Shown here: piece by piece, positions 25,806-35,532 of the stretch
How positions within the stretch are numbered: position 1 is the first letter of the stretch
Layout of the letters: every line of letters starts with the position of its first letter
Assembly: GCF_001748365.1 (NCBI RefSeq)
Contig: NZ_BDHH01000011.1
Coordinates: forward strand, 53,676 to 117,675
DNA: 64,000 bases
Reading direction: 5' to 3'
From: Fusibacter sp. 3D3
Lineage (GTDB): Bacteria; Bacillota; Clostridia; Peptostreptococcales; Acidaminobacteraceae
Notes under the pieces: model-generated
Databases searched by the model: none
What the model was told of the DNA's origin: nothing
The model's input: the letters and a program-made list of their open reading frames with translations, nothing else
Translations under genes and position numbers: made by a program

Positions 25806-26475
25806 TTATGGAATACCCTTGCCCTTTCTTAGTTTGGAGCCAATCGGTTAAAGACAGTGACTCTAGTTTTTTTCGAAGACGATTGATGTTAACGGTGAGT
25901 GTATTGTCATCTACGAAGCTTTCGTGATCCCAGAGTGTGCGCATGATGTCTTCTCTTGTGACGATTTGCGGCGCTTTTTCAATGAGGCGCTTTAAAATTC
26001 GAAGTTCATTTTTGGTCAGTGGGGTCGTGGCATCAAAGTAAGTTGCGGTCATTTGGTCTAGGTTTAATATGAGATGCTCATACTCAATAAGTGAGAGCGT
26101 GTTGTCTTGGTAAGCGTAACTTCTTCTGAGCAGTGCTGTAATCTTGGCGAGCAAAAGGTTGAGATCAAAAGGTTTTGTAATGTAATCATCTGCACCGAGG
26201 TTGATCGCCATGATGATGTCCATGTTGCCATCACGAGAGGACATAAAGAGTATGGGCAATGTCGCATGTTCTCGGATCTTTTGACAAAAGTAATAACCAT
26301 CAAATTTAGGCAGTGTGATGTCCATGAGGATCAGATGTGGTGCATAAGCAATAAAGTGCTCCATGACGTTATCAAAGTCTGTGACGATAGAAGCTTCGTA
26401 GCCCCATTTTTCGAGTGTATCTTTAAGGGTGGATGCGATTGTAAAATCATCTTCCACCACCATGATCTTGTACAT
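25786..26475 (-). CDS. BceR-type response regulator (OmpR family)
   Basis: 229 aa. The receiver domain has acidic residues EDD near the N-terminus, phospho-acceptor Asp in LILMDITLP and Lys in ITKPFD, followed by an OmpR winged helix (about 130-225). ATG 26475 follows GGAGGTAAG. It heads the operon bceR-bceS-bceA-bceB, a module that gives resistance to bacitracin-like or lantibiotic peptides. Confidence 0.9.
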   Translation of the reverse strand: MYKIMVVEDDFTIASTLKDTLEKWGYEASIVTDFDNVMEHFIAYAPHLILMDITLPKFDGYYFCQKIREHATLPILFMSSRDGNMDIIMAINLGADDYITKPFDLNLLLAKITALLRRSYAYQDNTLSLIEYEHLILNLDQMTATYFDATTPLTKNELRILKRLIEKAPQIVTREDIMRTLWDHESFVDDNTLTVNINRLRKKLESLSLTDWLQTKKGQGYSINVQKLF

Positions 26476-26592
26476 TCTTACCTCCTGCTGTAATCTCATT
26501 GGATCGATTGCCTTTTAGTAGTATTATACTGAATTTTAGAATCAATATGAGGGTTTTAATTGAATTTTAAGATTGCATCTGAAATTTGATTT

Positions 26593-26621
26593 CTGACATT
26601 TATTTTGGGCTATGGTATAAT
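26593..26621 (+). promoter_or_regulatory. Promoter for the metallophosphoesterase gene
   Basis: CTGACA (26593-26598), a 17-bp spacer and TATAAT (26616-26621) lie 34 bp before the chosen start. Confidence 0.65.
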
Positions 26622-26654
26622 GATTTCAATAATAATGTGATTGAGGTTGAAGAG

Positions 26655-27281
26655 ATGCCAATCAAAGATGTCTTTAAAGAAAAGTGGCAATATATGACGG
26701 GGTCAATTTATATCCCGAAAGAACTTTTAGAGGCCAAGGGTGATTTACTTGTACATATAAGTGATACGCCTTTAATGAGCTACGATGCCATCAGCCACCT
26801 GTTAAAAAGACTTAATCCCAAATGGATTATTCATACTGGGGATTTAGTGGATAATATTAAACTTGAACTTTCCTTTTCAAAAATTGATCTCTATAGGCAG
26901 CATATTGCTAAACTCACAAGAATGTTAGAAATGACTAATAGTGAGGTATATATATCACTGGGGAACCACGATCACTATGATTCCATAATGGCACTTAATC
27001 CGCCTTTTCATATTTGTAAAAAAGCGGATGTGCTGACAATAGGCACATTTGCAATAGCTTATGCCCATTATATTGAACTCTTAAAAGCTTATGATGCCGA
27101 TATTTATCTTTTTGGACATAATAAATATCACAAAACAGAGGTGAGCACAGGGGGACAGCTCTACTTAAATGGATTAGAACAGATTACCGTGATGGATATT
27201 ACCAATAAACAGTACTTTTTTTTAAGATATCCCATTGGAACAGATGATTCGAGACTGCTTCGAATGAGGATAGGGATATAG
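26655..27281 (+). CDS. Metallophosphoesterase (calcineurin-like)
   Basis: 208 aa. Metal-binding motifs are HISDTP (variant of D-x-H), HTGDLVDN, GNHDHYDS, AYAHY and FGHNKYH, in the usual order. Target may be a nucleotide or phosphodiester; it is not evident. ATG 26655 is chosen, seven bases after TGAGGT; the longer frame begins inside the promoter. Followed closely by an uncharacterised gene. Confidence 0.85.
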   Translation: MPIKDVFKEKWQYMTGSIYIPKELLEAKGDLLVHISDTPLMSYDAISHLLKRLNPKWIIHTGDLVDNIKLELSFSKIDLYRQHIAKLTRMLEMTNSEVYISLGNHDHYDSIMALNPPFHICKKADVLTIGTFAIAYAHYIELLKAYDADIYLFGHNKYHKTEVSTGGQLYLNGLEQITVMDITNKQYFFLRYPIGTDDSRLLRMRIGI

Positions 27282-27306
27282 AGGTATGTATGAAGGAGAG
27301 GGTCTT

Positions 27307-28320
27307 ATGATGTCGTTCGTTAGAAGTGGTCCTAAGGTGCTCATTATTGAGCCTGAAAATGAAGCTAATTTTAAAAAGTTTATCTTAAAACATTTTGACA
27401 GCAAATTATTGCTCGAAACAGTTTTGACTTTTGATGATGCGATTTCAGAGATGAATCAGCATCAAACACTTGTCTATCTTGCGGATAATGCAAAAGAGAA
27501 CATCCGAAAATTTAACCGAGAAAAATGTATCATTATTAACGAAGGGGCACAAAATTTTCTCATGTATGCGATCAATCACAACATGGCAACGGAGATCAGG
27601 CAGATTAGGAAAGCGCCTAGAATTGTAATCATGCAGGTGATCGGCAACATGGACTCGACGATTGATAACGTCGCGGATGATTTTGAGGGTGTGATTGAGC
27701 CCATTAAGGAAAGCTTTAATGGCCATACTCAAGGCACGGTGGTGTGTTTTACTAAAGCCAATATCAATAAAAATGTAAAATTCAGTGATATGTATGAACA
27801 TGCGGTATTTACAGAAGTTCATTTTTCAGAAGTGATCAAAACATTAGACAATCATTCCTTAAAATATATCAATAGAAACTTGGATAAACAGGAGTGGTAT
27901 GATTTGACCATTAAAATATATGACAGTTATGAAGCTTATAAATTACAGTATGACCGTTTGGTTCATGTGCTCGATAAGCTTGGTGCAGGCATTATATTGA
28001 GGGAAGGTTGGGGAGAAGATGCCGCTAAGATATTTCTCATCGTGGGCGTCTATAAAGTAACACTATTTACTTATCTAACGCCCCATGAAATTAAAAAGAT
28101 ATTACTTGCGCTGGAATATCTAGAAAACGGTGAGCGTATTGTGGATTATGATCTCTTCTATAAGAAGAAAAAAGTGCACTGGGATGAGGTCAGAATCAAA
28201 GGCGTCAGGGGGAAGGAAGCATTAAGTCTGCGCTATAGACACGAGCTCTACAAGAAGCTAGAACAAAAGGATGTTGAGACGTTAATAAATATGGAAGAAT
28301 ACATTTTTGTATCTCGATAA
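27307..28320 (+). CDS. Uncharacterised 337-aa protein
   Basis: I do not recognise this family. It is soluble, begins with SGPKVLIIEPENEANFKKF (a receiver-like first strand), has several alternating strand/helix stretches in the first 200 residues, and a basic C-terminus from about residue 280. ATG 27307 is eight bases after AAGGAG. It follows the phosphoesterase gene by 25 bp and ends in a perfect terminator, so the two likely form an operon. Confidence 0.75.
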   Translation: MMSFVRSGPKVLIIEPENEANFKKFILKHFDSKLLLETVLTFDDAISEMNQHQTLVYLADNAKENIRKFNREKCIIINEGAQNFLMYAINHNMATEIRQIRKAPRIVIMQVIGNMDSTIDNVADDFEGVIEPIKESFNGHTQGTVVCFTKANINKNVKFSDMYEHAVFTEVHFSEVIKTLDNHSLKYINRNLDKQEWYDLTIKIYDSYEAYKLQYDRLVHVLDKLGAGIILREGWGEDAAKIFLIVGVYKVTLFTYLTPHEIKKILLALEYLENGERIVDYDLFYKKKKVHWDEVRIKGVRGKEALSLRYRHELYKKLEQKDVETLINMEEYIFVSR

Positions 28321-28341
28321 AGGTTAAGTAGAGCATAAGGT

Positions 28342-28385
28342 AATCACTTGAATTTTCAATTCAAGTGATTTAGGTGTTGTTTTTA
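28342..28385 (+). terminator. Terminator
   Basis: A perfect 13-bp stem (28342-28354 with 28358-28370) with a TTC loop, followed by TAGGTGTTGTTTTT. Confidence 0.8.
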
Positions 28386-28455
28386 GGCTTAATTTGGTAT
28401 AATGGAATAAAATAATATGTATACAATATTGTCAATGAATTCGGAGGAGAAAGAA

Positions 28456-28788
28456 ATGAGCATAAAATATTCAGTGGTCGCTGTTGCCTATAAGGATGTT
28501 ACACCAGATGTTGAAGCAATCGTTAAAAAACACAGTATTAGAGAAATTGATGAGCCTTCTGATGTTGTTGAGTTTTCTAATTATGGGAGACAGTTTGATC
28601 AGGATGCGAGAGCTGGCATCTATTTAGAATGGTACCAAAAAAATATACTCAAGCATTTAGCGGAAGGCTATAATGTTGTATTGCTTGAAATTCCTTACTC
28701 TTCAGATAAATCTGTCATGGAAGTTCTAAATAGTATTGATGAAAAACTAGGGGATCATTTGCTTGTCATTGAACACGATGAAGTATAA
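28456..28788 (+). CDS. Uncharacterised 110-aa protein
   Basis: Family not recognised. It is a small soluble, acidic protein beginning MSIKYSVVAVAYKDVTPDVEAIV. ATG 28456 follows GGAGGAG, and a TATAAT lies at 28398-28403. It stands alone, with a terminator before it and a 103-bp tandem repeat after it. Confidence 0.7.
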   Translation: MSIKYSVVAVAYKDVTPDVEAIVKKHSIREIDEPSDVVEFSNYGRQFDQDARAGIYLEWYQKNILKHLAEGYNVVLLEIPYSSDKSVMEVLNSIDEKLGDHLLVIEHDEV

Positions 28789-28800
28789 AATTTGACTTTC

Positions 28801-29050
28801 ACAGGTTAAACATTCCTGCTCCAAGCTGGACGAAGACTAATGAGTATATCATTGTCCGTCAAAACGATGTTTTAACGGGCCCGTCTTCGTCTAACCGCTT
28901 CTCGCAGGCTAAACATTCCTGCTCCAAGCTGGACGAAGACTAATGAGTATATCATTGTCCGTCAAAACGATGTTTTAACGGACCCGTCTTCATCTAACCG
29001 CTTCTCGCAGGTTAAACATTCCTGCTCCAAGCTGGACGAAGACTAATGAT
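28801..29050. repeat. 103-bp tandem repeat, 2.4 copies, strongly structured
   Basis: Units start at 28801, 28904 and 29007 (last one partial, about 44 bp) and differ by only about three bases. Each unit folds into GCAGG/CCTGC and a three-way junction closed by GACGAAGAC/GTCTTCGTC with hairpins ATGA-TCAT and CCGT-AAAAC/GTTTT-ACGG. Two positions are C-A on the plus strand but G-U on the minus, which favours a minus-strand RNA. Family unknown. Confidence 0.8.
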
Positions 29051-29052
29051 AT

Positions 29053-29081
29053 GGCTGACGAAAGATTTTCGTCGGCTTTTT
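29053..29081 (+). terminator. Terminator after the tandem repeat
   Basis: GCTGACGAAA pairs with TTCGTCGGC around a GATT loop and is followed by six Ts. Confidence 0.8.
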
Positions 29082-29105
29082 TAAAATTAAAAAGAGAGGT
29101 TGACA

Positions 29106-29792
29106 ATGACAATTACTTTTTTAGGACATGCGGCGTTTTTAATAGAGACAGATCAATTTACATTGATGATAGATCCTTTTTTACAAAATGGGATTACCAA
29201 GATGAAGGTAGCTGATTTTACGCAAATCGACTATATCTTAGTGACTCATGGGCACGAGGATCATATCGGGAGTACGGTTGACTTAGCGAAGCAAACAGGT
29301 GCAACTGTTATTTTGAACCCCGAGCTTGCACATCATCTTAACAAGGTTGGCGTAAAGACACATACGATGCACATAGGTGGTAAAAAGAGTTTTGAATTTG
29401 GGAGTGTGAAGATGATCCCTGCACTTCATGGATCCTCTATCATGATTGATGGTGAACCAAAAGAAGGCGGAAATCCTTGTGGTTTTCTCATAGAGATAGA
29501 GGAAAAAATACTCTATCACGCAGGAGATACAGGTCTCTCTATGGAAATGCAGTTGCTTGAGTCGGCTGAAATTGACCTTGCGATGCTTCCGATTGGGGGC
29601 AATTACACGATGGATATCACGGATGCACTGAAAGCTGTTGGAATGATCAAACCTAAAAAAGTAATTCCAATGCATTACAATACATTTCCTATGATTCAGA
29701 CCGATGAGGCGCTGTTTATAGAAGGTGTTAAGAAACTAAAATGTGGAACGGAAGCAATTTTATTAGGGGGGGATGAATCGTATGAACTATAA
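29106..29792 (+). CDS. Metal-dependent hydrolase, UPF0173 (metallo-beta-lactamase fold)
   Basis: 228 aa. The THGHEDHIG zinc motif, LHGSSI, HAGDTG and PMHYNTFP define the UPF0173/YtkL group of small metallo-beta-lactamase-fold hydrolases, whose physiological substrate is not settled. ATG 29106 follows AGAGAGG. Its 3' end overlaps truA. Confidence 0.88.
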   Translation: MTITFLGHAAFLIETDQFTLMIDPFLQNGITKMKVADFTQIDYILVTHGHEDHIGSTVDLAKQTGATVILNPELAHHLNKVGVKTHTMHIGGKKSFEFGSVKMIPALHGSSIMIDGEPKEGGNPCGFLIEIEEKILYHAGDTGLSMEMQLLESAEIDLAMLPIGGNYTMDITDALKAVGMIKPKKVIPMHYNTFPMIQTDEALFIEGVKKLKCGTEAILLGGDESYEL

Positions 29793-30525
29793 AATGGAAA
29801 TCACCTATGAGGGGACAAAATATAGGGGCTGGCAAAGACTGAAAAATAGTGATATGACGATTCAAGGTAAAATTGAAGCTGTTTTATCCAGATTTTTAGG
29901 GGTAGAAACTGAAATTAATGGCGCAAGTAGAACGGATTCTGGTGTACATGCACTTTGTCAGCTTGCCAACTTTAAAACAGAGATGGCTGTTGATGTGTCT
30001 GAACTTAAAGCTTACATGAATCAATACCTGCCAGAAGATATTTGTATCCGAAATATTGGGGCGGTTTCAGAATCGTATCATGCAAGATTTGGGTCTAAAG
30101 AAAAGGTCTACCTCTATCGCATCTGGAAGGCAGAATATCCCTCTGTATTTGAAAGGCGAACAGTTACCCAATACAGAGGCGTTTCACTTGATGTTGAAGC
30201 TATGAAATCTGCAGCGCACATTCTCGAAGGTGAACATGACTTTAAAGGGTTTTGCACAGATAAAACGAAGAAGTCCACTGTGAGAAAAATTAATGCCATA
30301 ACTTTTTCAGAAACAGATGAGGAACTTAAAATATTCGTTGAAGGCAATGGATTTTTGTATAATATGGTCAGAATTATTGTGGGCACATTGATGGAAGTTG
30401 GTTCGGGTCAAAGGACCGCGGAAAGTGTTAAACGCATTATAGAGACTGGCGATAGGAATATCGCAGGAGAAACAGCGCCGCCACAAGGCTTAATATTGTA
30501 CAAGATAGAAAACAGTTCTGTGTAA
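29782..30525 (+). CDS. truA: tRNA pseudouridine(38-40) synthase TruA
   Basis: 247 aa. TruA isomerises uridines 38-40 in the anticodon arm of tRNAs. The catalytic aspartate lies in GASRTDSGVHA, with YEGTKYRGWQ at the N-terminus and NGFLYNMVRIIVGTL near the C-terminus. ATG 29782 is chosen because AGGGGGG (29766-29772) is nine bases upstream; ATG 29773 touches the ribosome site. Confidence 0.95.
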   Translation: MNYKMEITYEGTKYRGWQRLKNSDMTIQGKIEAVLSRFLGVETEINGASRTDSGVHALCQLANFKTEMAVDVSELKAYMNQYLPEDICIRNIGAVSESYHARFGSKEKVYLYRIWKAEYPSVFERRTVTQYRGVSLDVEAMKSAAHILEGEHDFKGFCTDKTKKSTVRKINAITFSETDEELKIFVEGNGFLYNMVRIIVGTLMEVGSGQRTAESVKRIIETGDRNIAGETAPPQGLILYKIENSSV

Positions 30526-30585
30526 TAATTTCGGAAGGCGAAATAATTAAGAAAGTCAATTGGATGAGACTTATTTGAGGAGGCT

Positions 30586-31935
30586 ATGGTGAAAACGTTA
30601 TATTTAGATTGTTTTGCGGGCATCAGTGGAGATATGTTCATGGGAGCTATGGTGGATTTAGGGGTTGATTTTGAAATGCTAAAATCAGAGCTAAGCAAAC
30701 TGGGGCTTGATCATGAATTTGATATAGAAATGAGAAGAGATTCAAAGCTTGGCATATTTGGTACAAAAGTAGATGTGATAGACCATAATCATTTGAGTCA
30801 CAGTCATGAGGATCATAATGATGCACACGAGCATTCGCATGAACACAAGCATGCACACGAGCATTTGCACGAACATGTGCATTCGCATGAGGCGGATCAC
30901 AGCCACGGGCATGCACATCAGGGTCACAATGGACATACACATGAAGCGCATCACGATCATAAACACGCTCATACACATGATCATGACCAGCTTAGAAATT
31001 TCGGTGAAATAAAAAAAATAATTCAAAAAAGTTCACTTTCGGAACGTGTCAAAGGGGACAGTTTAAAAATCTTTGAACTCATAGCAAAGGCAGAGGCGAA
31101 GATACATGGTAAAGCAGTAGATGAAGTCCATTTCCATGAAGTGGGTGCAATTGATTCTATTGTGGACGTGATTGGTGCTGCCATTTGTATGGCGTTGCTC
31201 GAAATTGATACTGTTTTAGCATCTCCAATAGAAGTAGGCGACGGCTTTGTTAAGTGTGCACATGGTAAAATGCCAGTGCCTGCACCAGCAACGGCTGAAA
31301 TTTTAATAGGTGCCCCGACACTTTCAAAAGTCAAAGGCTATGAGATGACCACGCCAACAGGAGCAGCAATTATCAGCGCATTTGTAACCGATTTTCCCGA
31401 GAACAAGCGGATGAAAGCTCAAAAGATCGGTTACGGTATGGGAACAAGAAATTTAGAGATTCCCAATTGTCTTAGAGCGATAATCGTAGAGGATCAGAAA
31501 AACCAGTCTCAATGGATTATAGAAACCAATATAGATGATATGAGCTCTGAACAACTTGTGTTTGCAGAAGAGCGGTTGTTTGCTGTGGGAGCACTGGATG
31601 TCTATAAGACCGCCATCATTATGAAAAAGGGTAGACCAGCTATTAAAATGACGATCTTAGCAAAGACAGAAGACATAGAAGCACTTCAAAAGATTTTATT
31701 CACTGAAACCACAAGTATAGGATTGCGCAAGTATTCTGTGGATAAAGTGATGCTAGACAGAGCTTATCAACAGGTTGAAACTCAATACGGCAGCGTGACC
31801 ATTAAAACAGCGCTTTTAGAGGGCAAAATTGTAAATCAAAAACCAGAGTATGAAGAATGCAAACGCTTAGCGCTTGAAAATCAGGTGACACTTTCTGAAA
31901 TCTATAAAACAGTGAATGAGGCGTTGATGAAATGA
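30586..31935 (+). CDS. larC: LarC, nickel insertion protein of nickel-pincer cofactor synthesis
   Basis: 449 aa. N-terminus LYLDCFAGISGDMFMGAMVDLG and HFHEVGAIDSIVDVIG, then TPTGAAII and the C-terminal ETNIDDMSSEQL, are LarC hallmarks. LarC is a CTP-dependent nickel chelatase that installs Ni in the pyridinium pincer cofactor. A His-rich insert (residues about 67-134, about 30 His) should store or bind Ni2+. Unlike genes that make LarC by frameshift, this is one continuous frame. It overlaps larE by four bases. Confidence 0.92.
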   Translation: MVKTLYLDCFAGISGDMFMGAMVDLGVDFEMLKSELSKLGLDHEFDIEMRRDSKLGIFGTKVDVIDHNHLSHSHEDHNDAHEHSHEHKHAHEHLHEHVHSHEADHSHGHAHQGHNGHTHEAHHDHKHAHTHDHDQLRNFGEIKKIIQKSSLSERVKGDSLKIFELIAKAEAKIHGKAVDEVHFHEVGAIDSIVDVIGAAICMALLEIDTVLASPIEVGDGFVKCAHGKMPVPAPATAEILIGAPTLSKVKGYEMTTPTGAAIISAFVTDFPENKRMKAQKIGYGMGTRNLEIPNCLRAIIVEDQKNQSQWIIETNIDDMSSEQLVFAEERLFAVGALDVYKTAIIMKKGRPAIKMTILAKTEDIEALQKILFTETTSIGLRKYSVDKVMLDRAYQQVETQYGSVTIKTALLEGKIVNQKPEYEECKRLALENQVTLSEIYKTVNEALMK

Positions 31936-32786
31936 ATATAGAAGAAAGCACGATGAATATAAATCAGGCCATAGAGAAATTGAGAAAAGTAGAACCTAAA
32001 TTTGAGATATTGTGTAAGACGCTAGAAGAAACGCCTTCAATTGTGGTGGCATTTTCGGGTGGCGTTGATAGTACATTTTTAGTGGCGGTTGCATCTGTGG
32101 TGGCAAGACGTGTTATGGCACTTACGGTGAGATCTCCTTATATCGCAACATGGGAAATAGAAGAAGCAGTAGATTTGACGAAAGTCTTAAATCTGGAACA
32201 TCATATTTTAGAAGCGACGATTCCAGAGACTATAAAGTACAATCCAAGTGATCGATGTTATTTATGTAAACGCGAGATTTTTAGTAAGATCAAAAAAATA
32301 GCTGAAAAAGCGCATTACAATACGGTCTGTGATGGTTCAAACTATGATGATCTTGGTGATTATAGACCGGGTATGAGAGCACTTAAAGAGCTTGAAATCA
32401 AAAGCCCTCTCCTTGAATGCCAAGTCACTAAAGCTGAGATTAGATCGTGGTCGAAGACTTTAGGGCTTGAAACTTGGGATAAACCCCCTTATGCGTGTTT
32501 ATTAACCAGAATGCCTTATGATACTTTGGTTGAACCAGAAGCACTTAAAATGATTGAAAAAGCAGAAGCCTTTATTATAGATATGGGGATTAGAGCGATC
32601 CGCGTACGAAAGCACAATGATTTGGCTAGAATTGAAGTGGATGCTAAAGAAATGTCTAAAATGCTCAATCTCAAGGTGATATCTAAGGTCGTAGAGGCGC
32701 TAAAAAGTTATGGCTTTAATTATGTGACATTAGATCTTGCGGGCTATAAAATGGGGAGTTTCAATGATACCCTTGAAAAGGAGTAA
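31932..32786 (+). CDS. larE: LarE, sacrificial sulfur insertion protein
   Basis: 284 aa PP-loop ATPase. The AFSGGVDSTFL P-loop and the conserved cysteine in PPYACLLTRMPY, the residue that donates its sulfur in single-cysteine LarE enzymes, are visible. LarE adenylates the pincer precursor and transfers sulfur to it. It starts at ATG 31932 in overlap with the larC stop; larB follows by 3 bp. Confidence 0.92.
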   Translation: MNIEESTMNINQAIEKLRKVEPKFEILCKTLEETPSIVVAFSGGVDSTFLVAVASVVARRVMALTVRSPYIATWEIEEAVDLTKVLNLEHHILEATIPETIKYNPSDRCYLCKREIFSKIKKIAEKAHYNTVCDGSNYDDLGDYRPGMRALKELEIKSPLLECQVTKAEIRSWSKTLGLETWDKPPYACLLTRMPYDTLVEPEALKMIEKAEAFIIDMGIRAIRVRKHNDLARIEVDAKEMSKMLNLKVISKVVEALKSYGFNYVTLDLAGYKMGSFNDTLEKE

Positions 32787-32789
32787 TCT

Positions 32790-33536
32790 ATGAATCAAAA
32801 TCAATTAGAATCGTTATTACAAAAGGTTAAGCAGTCTGAAGTTACCATAGAAGATGCAATGAAAACACTTTCTGCGCTACCATTTGATGACCTTGGATTT
32901 GCCATGATTGATCATCATCGTCATCTCAGGGTGGGTTATCCTGAGGTGATTTATTGTGAAGGGAAAACCACAGAACAAGTGATAAAAATATTTGACAATA
33001 TGTCTTCAAGACATGTCAATGTGCTCGCTACAAGAGCGTCAGCGGTACTTTATGAAGCGATCAAGCCCCTTTATATGGATGCGAAATACAATGAAGCCGC
33101 AAGAGTGATTACTTTGACTTATGAGGCAGTGCCTATGACGGATGACTACATTGCCATCGTTGCGGCAGGGACTTCAGATTTACCAGTGGTTGAAGAAGCT
33201 TATGAAACTGCAGTTGCATTTGGAAATCGCGTGGAGAAAGTCGTGGATGTTGGCGTTGCGGGTATACACCGATTGTTCGCAAGACTAGATGTGATTAGAG
33301 GTGCCAAAGTGGTCGTCGTTGTTGCGGGCATGGAAGGCGCGCTTGCAAGTGTTGTGGCAGGTCTTGTGGATAAACCTGTGATTGCAGTGCCTACCAGTGT
33401 GGGTTATGGAGCAAGTTTTGGTGGGATCAGCGCACTTCTTACAATGCTGAACAGCTGTGCTAGTGGTGTGACGGTGGTTAATATAGATAATGGCTTTGGT
33501 GCGGCTTATGCGGCATCACAGATTAATAGACTGTGA
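32790..33536 (+). CDS. larB: LarB, pyridinium biscarboxylate mononucleotide synthase
   Basis: 248 aa. The C-terminal half is PurE-like (GTSDLPVVEEAYETA, GVAGIHRLF, GMEGALASVVAGLVDKPVIAVPTSVGYG). LarB carboxylates and hydrolyses nicotinic acid adenine dinucleotide, the first step of the pathway. GGAG precedes ATG 32790. The order larC-larE-larB is a full cofactor set, but no lactate racemase (larA) is in the window. Confidence 0.93.
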   Translation: MNQNQLESLLQKVKQSEVTIEDAMKTLSALPFDDLGFAMIDHHRHLRVGYPEVIYCEGKTTEQVIKIFDNMSSRHVNVLATRASAVLYEAIKPLYMDAKYNEAARVITLTYEAVPMTDDYIAIVAAGTSDLPVVEEAYETAVAFGNRVEKVVDVGVAGIHRLFARLDVIRGAKVVVVVAGMEGALASVVAGLVDKPVIAVPTSVGYGASFGGISALLTMLNSCASGVTVVNIDNGFGAAYAASQINRL

Positions 33537-33539
33537 AAT

Positions 33540-33662
33540 GTAACACATGTTACCGAAATCTCTTTTTAATTAATATATGATTAGCACATAAGGTTGAAGG
33601 CTATAAAGTAGATGGATAGGAAAATAGTTACAATATCCATTGCTGATTTGAATTGAGTTCAA
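33540..33662 (+). promoter_or_regulatory. Candidate operators upstream of hcp
   Basis: Two imperfectly spaced palindromes lie in the 177-bp larB-hcp gap: GTAACA-CA-TGTTAC (33540-33553) and TTGAA-TTGAG-TTCAA (33648-33662). CRP/FNR-family regulators such as HcpR often control hcp; which of these, if either, is bound is only a guess. Confidence 0.35.
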
Positions 33663-33713
33663 CTGCGAAAAGGTATTTAATTAAAGGGTATATAATTTGA
33701 AAGGAGATTCAAG

Positions 33714-35360
33714 ATGAGTATGTTTTGTTATCAATGTCAAGAGGCAGCAGGCGGAAAAGGCTGCACTAAAATCGGTGTATGTGGGAAGACGGACAATGTG
33801 GCTAATCTTCAAGACTTATTGATTTATACATTAAAAGGGGTTTCTGAATACAATCAACAAGCAAGAGCAGCGGGGTTAAACACAGTTGAGGCAGATCAAG
33901 TGTTACTAGATGGACTATTTACAACTATAACAAATGCAAATTTTGATAAGCATGCAATTTCAGCTAAAATTGAAAACGCAATTAAAGTAAGAGATGCCAT
34001 TAAAGCAACTTTAGAATCAAATGGTAAGCTTGCTGCTAAGGCCTATCATGATTCAGCAGTTTGGACTGGCGATAGAGCCTCTTTTGAATCTAAATCTACA
34101 AGTGGCGTAGGCGTTTTATCCACAGTGAATGAAGATGTGAGAAGTCTTAGAGAACTCATTACTTACGGCTTAAAAGGGATTGCAGCTTATGCAGAACATG
34201 CAGCAAACTTAGGTTTTGCAGATGAAACAATTTATGATTTCATCGAAAAAGCACTTCTCGCAACACTTAATGACAGCTTATCAGCAGACGAGCTCGTGGC
34301 ATTGACACTTGAAACGGGTAAATATGGCGTTAATGTAATGGCACTTCTCGATAAAGCAAACACAACTTCTTATGGCAATCCTGAAATCACTGAAGTTAAC
34401 ATCGGCGTGGGCACAAAGCCTGCGATCTTAATTTCAGGTCATGATCTTAAAGATATGGAAGAACTTTTAGCACAAACTGAAGGCACTGGCGTGGATGTTT
34501 ATACACATTCAGAAATGCTGCCAGCACATTACTACCCAGCGTTTAAAAAATACGATCATTTCGTGGGCAACTACGGTAATGCTTGGTGGAAACAAAAAGA
34601 AGAATTTGAATCGTTTAACGGACCGATCATCTTCACAACGAACTGTATCGTACCACCAGCAGATTCATATAAAGATAGAGTTTATACCACTGGTTCAGCT
34701 GGTTTTGAAGGCTTTAACCACATTCCAAATAGAGCAGATGGCAAAGCGAAAGATTTTAGTCAAATCATAGAGCATGCTAAGAAATTACCAGCACCAACAG
34801 AAATCGAAACAGGTAAAATCGTCGGTGGCTTCGCACATAATCAAGTGATTGCACTTGCAGATAAAGTGGTTGACGCTGTGAAAACAGGCGCAATCAAGCA
34901 ATTCTTCGTTATGGCAGGCTGTGACGGTAGAATGAAATCAAGAGATTACTATACGGATTTTGCAAATGAACTTCCAAGTGATACAGTGATTTTAACGGCT
35001 GGCTGTGCAAAATACAGATACAACAAGTTAAACCTTGGTGATATCGGTGGCATTCCTAGAGTATTAGATGCAGGTCAATGTAATGATTCTTATTCACTGG
35101 CAGTTATTGCACTTAAGCTCAAAGAAGTCTTTGAACTCAACGACATCAACGCGTTGCCGATTTCTTATAACATCGCATGGTATGAGCAAAAAGCAGTAAT
35201 CGTATTACTTGCCCTCTTGTACCTTGGCGTTAAAAATATCAAGCTCGGACCAACACTTCCAGCGTTCTTATCACCAAATGTAGCAAATGTTCTTGTTGAA
35301 ACGTTTGGTATCAATGGTATTGGAACGGTTCAAGAAGATATTGTACAATTCTTAGGTTAA
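33714..35360 (+). CDS. hcp: Hydroxylamine reductase / hybrid cluster protein
   Basis: 548 aa. The N-terminal cysteines [22 protein letters not shown] ligate the cubane cluster. C-terminal motifs [29 protein letters not shown] and [12 protein letters not shown] ligate the hybrid 4Fe-2S-2O cluster. It reduces hydroxylamine or NO and protects against nitrosative stress in anaerobes. AAAGGAG precedes ATG 33714. Confidence 0.96.
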   Translation: MSMFCYQCQEAAGGKGCTKIGVCGKTDNVANLQDLLIYTLKGVSEYNQQARAAGLNTVEADQVLLDGLFTTITNANFDKHAISAKIENAIKVRDAIKATLESNGKLAAKAYHDSAVWTGDRASFESKSTSGVGVLSTVNEDVRSLRELITYGLKGIAAYAEHAANLGFADETIYDFIEKALLATLNDSLSADELVALTLETGKYGVNVMALLDKANTTSYGNPEITEVNIGVGTKPAILISGHDLKDMEELLAQTEGTGVDVYTHSEMLPAHYYPAFKKYDHFVGNYGNAWWKQKEEFESFNGPIIFTTNCIVPPADSYKDRVYTTGSAGFEGFNHIPNRADGKAKDFSQIIEHAKKLPAPTEIETGKIVGGFAHNQVIALADKVVDAVKTGAIKQFFVMAGCDGRMKSRDYYTDFANELPSDTVILTAGCAKYRYNKLNLGDIGGIPRVLDAGQCNDSYSLAVIALKLKEVFELNDINALPISYNIAWYEQKAVIVLLALLYLGVKNIKLGPTLPAFLSPNVANVLVETFGINGIGTVQEDIVQFLG

Positions 35361-35460
35361 TTTTAGAATTTTAAAGAACGTAGTAGGGTTCATGCAAAAC
35401 TGGCTTTTGACAAAGCTAAAGAATTTCCAAAATAGAGAGATTGAAATAGGGTAAAATGAG

Positions 35461-35507
35461 GCCCCCATAAATCGTGCAGTATGTGCATGGATCTGTGGGG
35501 GCTTTGT
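35461..35507 (+). terminator. Terminator after hcp
   Basis: GCCCCCAT... pairs with ...GTGGGGGC (35461-35502) followed by TTTGTTTG. Confidence 0.75.
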
Positions 35508-35532
35508 TTGTGCAGATATCTTACAAAGCGTA

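Noticed and set aside
28801..29050. Possible CRISPR array
   Set aside because: The repeat unit is 103 bp with no unique spacers between copies; it is a plain tandem repeat.
30742..31026. Met-rich and other frames opposite or shifted within larC
   Set aside because: They arise from the CAT/CAC repeats that encode the His-rich insert.
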